The notes beneath the pieces were generated by a model that was not told the DNA's origin, ran no database searches, and worked only from the letters and a program-made list of their open reading frames with translations. A stretch of DNA of 64,000 nt from Micromonospora parva (GTDB lineage Bacteria > Actinomycetota > Actinomycetes > Mycobacteriales > Micromonosporaceae): the NCBI RefSeq assembly GCF_000718515.1, contig NZ_JNZS01000018.1, forward strand, positions 1 through 64,000. The letters are read 5' to 3'. This document shows, in pieces, positions 58,079 to 64,000 of this stretch (position 1 is its first letter; every line of letters begins with the position of its first letter). The translations under genes and the position numbers were made by a program.

Positions 58079-58908
58079 GTGAACGCACCGAGCGCAGCGA
58101 GGGCCGTGAGCGCATGCCCGACCGGCACGGCACGAGCGGGGAACGGTTGGACGGGTTGTCCGTCCGCGACGTGCGGGTCAGCTTCGACGGTTTCACCGCC
58201 GTCGACGGGGTCAGCCTGGAGGTGCCCGCCGGGGACATCAGGTTCCTGATCGGGCCGAACGGGGCCGGCAAGACCACACTGGTCGACGCGATCACCGGCC
58301 TGGTCCGGGCCACCGGCTCGGTCCGCTTCGGTGCCGAGGAGCTGCTGGGTCGCCCGGTGCACCGGATCAGCCGGCTCGGCATCGGGCGGACGTTCCAGAC
58401 CTCGACGGTCTTCGAGGAGCTGTCGGTGTTGCAGAACCTCGACATCGCCGCCGGGGCCCGGCGCAGCTGGGCGACGCTGGCCCGGCGTCGCCGTGGTGTC
58501 CCCGACGAGGTGGCCGCGGCGCTGGAGACCATCGGGCTGGCCGGGCGCGCCGGGCATCTCGCCGGGACCCTCGCGCACGGCCAGAAGCAGTGGCTGGAGA
58601 TCGGCATGTTGCTGGTGCAGGACGCCCGGCTGTTGCTGCTGGACGAACCGGTCGCCGGCATGAGCCACGAGGAACGCGACGCCACCGGCGCCCTGTTGGA
58701 GACGGTGAGCCGGGACCGCACTGTCGTCGTGATCGAGCACGACATGGACTTCCTGCGCCGGTTCGCGCGCAGCGTCACGGTGCTGCACGCCGGGCGGGTG
58801 CTCAGCGAGGGCACCGTGGCGCAGGTCCAGGCGGACCCGCGCGTGCAGGAGGTCTACCTTGGCCACCCGGTCGACGCCGGGTCGGCCCGCACCGGCCGGG
58901 AGGCATGA
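58075..58908 (+). CDS. urtD: Urea ABC transporter ATP-binding protein UrtD
   Basis: This 277-residue ATPase has Walker A GPNGAGKTT, Q-loop region GRTFQTSTVFEELSVLQN, signature-like LAHGQKQWLEIGMLL, Walker B LLLLDEPVAGMS, and the switch His in VIEHDMDFL. The N-terminus, MSERTERSEGRERMPDRHG, is an extra charged stretch of about 25 residues ahead of the usual start, possibly from a repeat insertion. The start overlaps urtC by four bases. Confidence 0.95.
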   Translation: MSERTERSEGRERMPDRHGTSGERLDGLSVRDVRVSFDGFTAVDGVSLEVPAGDIRFLIGPNGAGKTTLVDAITGLVRATGSVRFGAEELLGRPVHRISRLGIGRTFQTSTVFEELSVLQNLDIAAGARRSWATLARRRRGVPDEVAAALETIGLAGRAGHLAGTLAHGQKQWLEIGMLLVQDARLLLLDEPVAGMSHEERDATGALLETVSRDRTVVVIEHDMDFLRRFARSVTVLHAGRVLSEGTVAQVQADPRVQEVYLGHPVDAGSARTGREA

Positions 58909-59600
58909 TGCTGACGCTGCGCGGGGTGCACGCCGGGTACGGGCGTTCTCGGGTGCTGCACGGGGTCGACCTGGCCGTCCCGCCCGACGGGGTGGCCGCG
59001 GTGCTCGGGCACAACGGCGCCGGCAAGAGCACACTGCTGCGGGTCGCGGCCGGCCTGCTGCGTCCGAGCGCCGGCACCGTCGAGTTGGACGGTGCGGACG
59101 TCACCCGCGCCGGGCCGCACGAGCGGGTGGCGCGGGGGATGGCGTCCGTCCCGCAGGGCCAGCAGTGCTTCCCGCACCTGACCGCCGCGGAGAACCTGCG
59201 GTTGGTCGCCGACGGCCGGCGCGACGGGGCGGTGGCCACGGCGGAGGTGCTGGATCTGTTCCCGGCGCTGCGCCCGCTGCTGCGGCGTCGGGCCGGGCTG
59301 CTCTCCGGCGGTCAGCGTCAGCAGTTGGCCATCGCCCGTGCCCTGATCACCCGGCCCCGGCTGTTGATGCTCGACGAGCCGACCGAGGGCATCCAGCCGT
59401 CGGTGGTCGCGGAGATCCAGGAGCGGATCGTCGAGTTGACCCGGCAGGCCGGGTTCAGTGTGCTCCTCGTCGAGCAGCACCTGGGTTTCGCGTTGCGGGT
59501 GGCGGACCGTTACCACGTGCTGGAGTCCGGCCGGGTCACCTCGCACGGCGACGGGGGTGTCACGGCGGAGCGGGAGGTCCGGGCCGCCCTGGCGGTCTGA
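58905..59600 (+). CDS. urtE: Urea ABC transporter ATP-binding protein UrtE
   Basis: This 231-residue ATPase has Walker A GHNGAGKST, Q-loop VPQGQQCFPHLTAAENL, signature LLSGGQRQQLAIARAL, Walker B LLMLDEPTEGIQPS, and the switch region VEQHLGFAL. TEGIQPSVVAEI is characteristic of UrtE. Two ATGs in a row (58905, 58908) could start; the first overlaps urtD. It ends the transporter operon. Confidence 0.96.
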   Translation: MMLTLRGVHAGYGRSRVLHGVDLAVPPDGVAAVLGHNGAGKSTLLRVAAGLLRPSAGTVELDGADVTRAGPHERVARGMASVPQGQQCFPHLTAAENLRLVADGRRDGAVATAEVLDLFPALRPLLRRRAGLLSGGQRQQLAIARALITRPRLLMLDEPTEGIQPSVVAEIQERIVELTRQAGFSVLLVEQHLGFALRVADRYHVLESGRVTSHGDGGVTAEREVRAALAV

Positions 59601-59615
59601 TCGGCGGGGCGTCTG

Positions 59616-60491
59616 TCACGGCTGGAGCCGGTTGAGGAAGTCGCGGACCAGCCGGACGACCTCGTCGAGGTGCGTCTCGAGCAGCCAGTGGCCGCCGTCG
59701 AGCAGGTGCAGGTCCGCGTCGGGCAGGTCCCGCAGGTAGGCGCGGGCCGCGCCTTCGGGCATGTAGCCGTCGTGCGGCCCCCACACGATCAGTGTGGGCG
59801 GCCGGTGGGTCCGCAGGTACTCCTGCTGGCGCGGGAACCAGGCGACGGTGCTGCCCTGGTCGGCGAGGAGTCGCAGCCAGGCGTCGCGCCGCCGCGGATC
59901 GGTGACCAGCGCGCCGGAGAGCCGCCACAGGTCCGGGCTCACCCGGTCGGTCAGCCGGTCCGGCAGTTCGCCCAGGAACTCGCCGCGAAAGCCGTCCTCG
60001 CTGATCGCCGTGGCCAACTCCGCTCGGCCCTCGTCGGTCGGGTCGCGCCAGAACCGCTTCAGCGGCTCGTACTTGGGCCCGTGCTGGTCGGGGTAGATGT
60101 CGCCGTTCTGGATGACCAGGCCGGCGACCCGCTGCGGGGCGGCCATCGCCAGGCGCAGCCCGAACTGGCTGCCGTAGTCCTGCAGGTAGATCACGTAGCG
60201 GGTCAGCCCCAGCGTGTCGACGAAGCGCTGGAGCAGGTGAGCGTGGGCGTCGAAGGTGTACGCGAACCGGTCGGGGTCGGGCAGCGCGCTGTAACCGAAG
60301 CCCGGGCAGTCGGGCGCGATGACGTGCCACCGGTCGGCCAGCGCGGGCAGCAGGTGGCGGAACTGGAACGATGACGACGGGTACCCGTGCGGCAGCAGCA
60401 CGACCGGCGCGTCGACGGGACCGGCCTCGCGGTAGAAGATCGCGATGCCGTCGACGTCGACGGTCCGGTGGCGTACGGCGTTCTCGGCCAT
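59616..60491 (-). CDS. Alpha/beta hydrolase with Asp nucleophile (haloalkane dehalogenase/epoxide hydrolase-like)
   Basis: This 291-residue hydrolase has HGYPSSSFQFR (oxyanion, HGxP), DCPGFGYS, and YLQDYGSQFG where Asp105 replaces the usual Ser nucleophile. The His is in GGHWLLETH near the end and an acid in WGPHDGYMP. An Asp nucleophile points to epoxide or haloalkane substrates. GGAGAG precedes the ATG at 60491. It follows the LacI gene on the same strand by 76 bases. Confidence 0.87.
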   Translation of the reverse strand: MAENAVRHRTVDVDGIAIFYREAGPVDAPVVLLPHGYPSSSFQFRHLLPALADRWHVIAPDCPGFGYSALPDPDRFAYTFDAHAHLLQRFVDTLGLTRYVIYLQDYGSQFGLRLAMAAPQRVAGLVIQNGDIYPDQHGPKYEPLKRFWRDPTDEGRAELATAISEDGFRGEFLGELPDRLTDRVSPDLWRLSGALVTDPRRRDAWLRLLADQGSTVAWFPRQQEYLRTHRPPTLIVWGPHDGYMPEGAARAYLRDLPDADLHLLDGGHWLLETHLDEVVRLVRDFLNRLQP

Positions 60492-60567
60492 TGACTCTCC
60501 TGATCCGGTCACGGGGTGGACCCCTCGACCGTGCCAGACGTCCGGCCGTCGCGGTGCGGCATTGCGG

Positions 60568-61602
60568 TCAGCTCGTCGGTGCGGGCCCGGTCGAGTCGCG
60601 GACGACCAGCAGGTGCCCGGTGGGGCGGCGGCGGGGGCGGGTCGTGCGGGGCTTGAGCGCGAGGGTCAGTGCCGTGCGGCCCATCTCGGTCATCGGCAGC
60701 CGGATGGTGGTGAGGCTGGGTGCGAGGTCGGCGGCCACGGAGACGTCGTCGAAGCCGACCACTGACATCCGCGCGGGCACCGGCACCCGGCGGGACCGCA
60801 GTGTGGACAGCACGCCCATGGCCATCACGTCGTTGAGCGCGATGATCGCCGTCGTCTCCGGATGCTCGTTGAGGATCCGCTCGGCGGCGGCGCGCCCACC
60901 GTCGCGGGTGAAGGCGCTGTGCACGACGGCGAGGTCGACGGGGGACCGGCCGCGCTGGCGCACTGCCGCCGAGACCCCGGCCAGCCGGTCGGCGACGGTG
61001 GTGAGGCCGGCGCTGCCCGCGGCGACCGCGATCCGTCGGTGGCCGAGATCCATCAGGTGCTGGGCGAGGGCGTGGCCACCGGCCTCGTTGTCCGGCAGGA
61101 CGGCGTCGACGCCGAGCGCGTGTCGGCCGATGGCCGCGGCCCGGCCGCCGTGGTCCTGGAACGCGGCCAGCTCGGCGCGGGCCGCGCTCTCCATCCGTGG
61201 GTCGTCGTAGCCGGAACCGCTGATCAGGACGATGCCGACCCGTTGGGCGATCAGGTGGCGCAGCTGGTGCAGCTCGTAGTCGGGGTCGCGGCCGGACTGG
61301 CAGATCTGCACCAGCAGCCCCTGCTCGGCGGCGAGCTGGATGACCCCGGCGGCGATCTCGGCGAAGTACGGGTCGTCGACCTGGTGGACGATCAGACCCA
61401 CGGTGGAGGTGGCTCCTCCGGCCAGGGTGCGGGCGTACGGGTTGGCCACGTAGCCCAGCTCGCGGGCGATCTGGCGGATCCGGTCGGCCACCTCGGCGCT
61501 GACCCCCGCGCGGCCGGCGAGGGCCCGGGAGGCGGTCGCCAGCGAGACAGCTGCGTGTTCGGCGACGTCCACGAGGCGCGGCCGCCGGCTGGCCCTGGAC
61601 AT
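60568..61602 (-). CDS. LacI family transcriptional regulator
   Basis: This 344-residue regulator has the LacI helix-turn-helix RLVDVAEHAAVSLATASRAL and hinge GRAGVSAEVADRIRQIARELGYVANPYARTLAGG. A periplasmic-type sugar-binding domain follows (GLIVHQVDDPYFAEIAAGVI; DAVLPDNEAGGHALAQHL). ATG 61602 has GGAGGG 6 bases upstream, unlike ATG 61626. It is divergent from the LamG-type gene and probably binds the two operators at 61672-61695. Confidence 0.93.
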   Translation of the reverse strand: MSRASRRPRLVDVAEHAAVSLATASRALAGRAGVSAEVADRIRQIARELGYVANPYARTLAGGATSTVGLIVHQVDDPYFAEIAAGVIQLAAEQGLLVQICQSGRDPDYELHQLRHLIAQRVGIVLISGSGYDDPRMESAARAELAAFQDHGGRAAAIGRHALGVDAVLPDNEAGGHALAQHLMDLGHRRIAVAAGSAGLTTVADRLAGVSAAVRQRGRSPVDLAVVHSAFTRDGGRAAAERILNEHPETTAIIALNDVMAMGVLSTLRSRRVPVPARMSVVGFDDVSVAADLAPSLTTIRLPMTEMGRTALTLALKPRTTRPRRRPTGHLLVVRDSTGPAPTS

Positions 61603-61669
61603 CCGCAACCCTCCGGAAACATTCATGTCACCCGATCTATTGCGAGTGGCATTGATCGAAGCCTAGGGT

Positions 61670-61697
61670 ACGTAAGCGCTTACGTAAGCGCTTACGT
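61670..61697. promoter_or_regulatory. Two abutting LacI-type operators
   Basis: GTAAGCGCTTAC occurs twice, at 61672-61683 and 61684-61695, within a 28-bp perfect palindrome. They lie between the LacI gene and the secreted LamG-type gene, 68 and 39 bases from their starts. The GCGC centre is typical of LacI-family sites. Confidence 0.85.
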
Positions 61698-61735
61698 GAC
61701 CGGCATCCTCCCTGCCGCGAAACGAGGTGACAGCC

Positions 61736-62683
61736 ATGTCCACTGCCCGACGAGCGGCCGTCTCCCTGCTGGCGATCGGCGTCCTGGCCGGTGTGGGCAC
61801 GCCACCGGCACAGGCGGACCGGCACCCCTCGCCCGACGTCCACCCGGCGCTGCGCACGCATCTGGTCGCCGCGTACGACTTCGACCACCCGGTGCCCGGC
61901 GACCCGGCCCTGGAACGCGACCAGGGCCGTTCCGGCACCGAGATCGAGCTGGTCAACGGCGGCGCGGCGATGCGGGTGCCGGACCACGCCTACCGGGGCA
62001 GCCGCAACGCGGTGCAGACCCGCCAAGTCGACCCCACTGGTGCCGGCAACGACGACTGGAAGGCCGGCACCTGGTCGGCCAGCGGGGTGCGGACGCTGCG
62101 CGCCTTCAGCGCCACCGCCGGCACCACGGTGATGGGCTGGTTCAAGCTGAACATGGACAGCCCGCTGCCCAACTCCACTACCGCCGACCCGGACGACAGG
62201 TACAACGCCATCGGCCTGGCCGGGGTGTTGACCGGCGACTCCGACGGCCACGGCGTCCGCGCCCTGCTGGAGCTGATCGACGTCGACGGGCAGGTGCGCC
62301 TCGTCGCGCTCGGCCGGCGGCTCGACGGCGGCAACTCGCAGACCTTCGCCGCCACCCAGGACTGGCGCGAGCTGCTGCCGGTGGGGCAGTGGGTGCACCT
62401 GGCCGCCACCTTCGACTTCGACACCGGCGCGCTCGCCCTCTACCGCAACGGTGAACCGGTGGACGGCTTCTACACCCGCGCCGACGACCCGTGGCTGGTG
62501 TCCGGACCCGGCCCGCACCTGACCAGCGCGTCCGACCCCCGGGGCATCAAGATCGGCGGCAGCTTCCCGCAGGACACGGTGGAACGCAACCCGTGCGACT
62601 GCCGGATGGACGGCCTGATGTTCCTCGACAGTGTGGTCTCCGCGAACGACGTACGGAGGCAGTACCGCCACCTTGCCCGCTGA
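61736..62683 (+). CDS. Secreted LamG-like (concanavalin A fold) protein
   Basis: This 315-residue extracellular protein has a signal peptide (MSTARRAAVSLLAIGVLAGV, TPPAQA cleavage near residue 27). The rest is a LamG/ConA-like jelly roll: LVAAYDFDHPVPGD, TVMGWFKLNMD, GQWVHLAATFDFDTGALALYRNGEPVDGF, and MDGLMFLDSVVSANDVRRQY. It probably binds a sugar polymer. GAGGTG precedes the ATG. The dehydrogenase gene follows by 37 bases, and two LacI operators precede, so both may be sugar-regulated. Confidence 0.82.
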   Translation: MSTARRAAVSLLAIGVLAGVGTPPAQADRHPSPDVHPALRTHLVAAYDFDHPVPGDPALERDQGRSGTEIELVNGGAAMRVPDHAYRGSRNAVQTRQVDPTGAGNDDWKAGTWSASGVRTLRAFSATAGTTVMGWFKLNMDSPLPNSTTADPDDRYNAIGLAGVLTGDSDGHGVRALLELIDVDGQVRLVALGRRLDGGNSQTFAATQDWRELLPVGQWVHLAATFDFDTGALALYRNGEPVDGFYTRADDPWLVSGPGPHLTSASDPRGIKIGGSFPQDTVERNPCDCRMDGLMFLDSVVSANDVRRQYRHLAR

Positions 62684-62720
62684 CCACCCTCGGCACCGTC
62701 CCACCGAGAAGGAGACACGC

Positions 62721-64000
62721 GTGCGCACACTGCACCGCCGCGCCGGCGCCACCCGCCGGCTAACAGTGAGGGCCTGGCTCACCGCCCTCGTGCTGATCCT
62801 GTCCACACTGGTCGCCACGCCCGCGCGGGCCGCCGACGCGGTCTACGACCCGATCCCCGAGATGCCGACCCAGTCCCGACTCGGGCTGGTGCTCAGCGAG
62901 TACGCCAGCTTCCCGCAGTCGTACCCCACGCCGGCGCCGACCGACGCGCGGCTCATGCGTACCGCGCGGATCAACACCATCATGGAGGTGCCCGACGGCT
63001 CCGGCCGACGGGCGGTGCCCGACCTCAACGGCAGCCTCTACCTCGTCGAGAATGGGGTGCCGCACGTCTACCTGGACGTGGCCGCGACGTTCGCGCCGCC
63101 GTTCTTCTCCGGTCGTGGGCTCGGCCAGGGCTTCGGGTATGTCGCGTTCCACCCGGAGTTCGGGGTGAACGGCCGGTTCTACACCATCCACACCGAGTTG
63201 GCGTCGACGACGACCGCCGTACCGGACTACGCCCAGCCCAACACGCTCTTCCACGGCGTCATCACCGAGTGGACGGCGACCGACCCGGCCGCCGCCACCT
63301 TCGCCGGTACGCACCGCGAGGTGCTGCGCATCGGCTTCGGCGGCCAGGTGCACGGCATCCAGGAAATCAACTTCAACCCCACCGCCAAGCGCCACGACCG
63401 TGACTACGGCCTGCTGTACCTCGCCGTCGGCGACGGCGGGCAGGGCGCGCGCAACACCGACCCGCAGAACCTGGCGGTGCCGCACGGCAAGCTGCTGCGG
63501 ATCGACCCGCGGGGCACCAACGCCGCGAACGGGCGCTACGGCATCCCACCGACGAACCCGTTCGTGGGGCGGGCGGGCGCGCTCGGCGAGCTCTACGCGG
63601 TGGGTTTCCGGGACCCGCACCGGTTCAGCTGGGACCGGGCGACCGGTCGGATGTACCTCGGGCACATCGGTGAACACGCCGTCGAGGCGATCTACGAGGT
63701 CCGTGCCGGGGACAACTTCGGCTGGAGCGAGCGGGAAGGCTCATTCGTCTTCGACAAGACGGCCACCAACCCCTGCGACCGGCTGCTCCCGCTGCCCGCC
63801 GACGACGCCAGCTACGGCTACACCTACCCGGTCGCCGCGTACGACCACGACCCCGCCGCCGGCTGGAACTGCACCGACGACGTCGGTGTCGCGGTGGCCG
63901 GTGGTTTCGTCTACCGGGGGCGGACGCTGCCCGCGCTGCGCGGCAAGTACGTCTTCGGTGACCTGGTCGACGGCCGGGTGTTCTACACCGAGGCCAACGA
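62721..64000 (+). CDS. Secreted PQQ-dependent glucose/sorbosone dehydrogenase-like protein (3' end outside window)
   Basis: The frame from GTG 62721 (GAAGGAG upstream) is open to the window end, giving 426 residues so far. A signal peptide ends near TPARAAD (about residue 38). The six-bladed propeller of soluble glucose dehydrogenases is visible: VPDLNGSLYLVENG, GYVAFHPEFGVNGRFYTIHTE, LYLAVGDGGQGARN, LLRIDPRGTN, YAVGFRDPHRFSWD, HIGEHAVEAIYEV and NFGWSEREG. It would oxidise an aldose or sorbosone with PQQ and calcium. The pairing with a LamG protein and LacI sites suggests carbohydrate response. Confidence 0.87.
   Translation, partial: MRTLHRRAGATRRLTVRAWLTALVLILSTLVATPARAADAVYDPIPEMPTQSRLGLVLSEYASFPQSYPTPAPTDARLMRTARINTIMEVPDGSGRRAVPDLNGSLYLVENGVPHVYLDVAATFAPPFFSGRGLGQGFGYVAFHPEFGVNGRFYTIHTELASTTTAVPDYAQPNTLFHGVITEWTATDPAAATFAGTHREVLRIGFGGQVHGIQEINFNPTAKRHDRDYGLLYLAVGDGGQGARNTDPQNLAVPHGKLLRIDPRGTNAANGRYGIPPTNPFVGRAGALGELYAVGFRDPHRFSWDRATGRMYLGHIGEHAVEAIYEVRAGDNFGWSEREGSFVFDKTATNPCDRLLPLPADDASYGYTYPVAAYDHDPAAGWNCTDDVGVAVAGGFVYRGRTLPALRGKYVFGDLVDGRVFYTEAN

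Noticed and set aside
62760..63677. A 305-codon minus-strand frame at the right end
   Set aside because: It is the reverse of the secreted dehydrogenase gene, which has a signal peptide and propeller motifs.

Overview
The window is high-GC (roughly 70-75% G+C), with many GTG starts, 4-base start/stop overlaps and GGAGG-type ribosome sites. Gene content (ECF and SARP/BTAD regulators, many secreted glycosidases, ureABCFGD with urtABCDE) points to an actinobacterium. Nested palindromes between genes and protein style suggest Micromonosporaceae, probably Micromonospora. That placement is an inference from style and content. The window starts inside an HNH-endonuclease gene and ends inside a PQQ-type sugar dehydrogenase gene. 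No rRNA, tRNA, CRISPR array, integrase or transposase was seen.

Layout. 0-13 kb is ordinary chromosome: an MFS exporter, alpha/beta and epoxide hydrolases, ECF sigma, WYL, TetR and ArsR regulators, and small detoxification-type enzymes (VOC, SnoaL, CMD, SRPBCC). 13.3-14.7 kb is a secreted GH5 cellulase with a CBM2. 14.9-21.3 kb is a three-gene metabolite or peptide module: a GCS2-type ligase fused to a circularly permuted ATP-grasp, a glutamine-dependent AsnB-like amidotransferase broken by a one-base frameshift, and an S9 peptidase. 22.0-26.5 kb holds a 1012-residue SARP/NB-ARC regulator between two short enzyme genes that share a SARP-like direct-repeat promoter motif. 26.5-35 kb carries a stress membrane protein, a GH55-like beta-helix protein, a YeiH-type transporter with a 48-residue partner, a sugar epimerase, and a Tat-exported GH99-like protein with two F5/8C domains.

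35-37.3 kb is a patch of small unrecognised genes with apparently lower G+C; one promoter and gene start has been duplicated there and the copy has decayed. 37.5-41.2 kb holds a phosphoesterase, two overlapping small secreted proteins, a haloperoxidase-like hydrolase and an O-methyltransferase.

41.2-47.1 kb is an organosulfur locus: sulfonate ABC transporter, LLM monooxygenase and SBP56 methanethiol oxidase. It shares a CCTA-N9-TAGG regulatory motif with the YeiH transporter at 29.6 kb, so both may answer to sulfur status.

47.9-59.6 kb is a urea locus. Urease (ureABC) and accessory genes (ureF, ureG, ureD) are followed by a MarR regulator, an AmiC-like binding protein without a signal peptide, and urtABCDE for urea uptake. 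The urt operon is preceded by a 420-base non-coding region with a promoter, an intrinsic terminator and a possible GlnR box, which suggests attenuation plus nitrogen control.

59.6-64 kb has an Asp-nucleophile hydrolase, a LacI regulator with two abutting operators, a secreted LamG-type protein and the start of a secreted glucose/sorbosone dehydrogenase.
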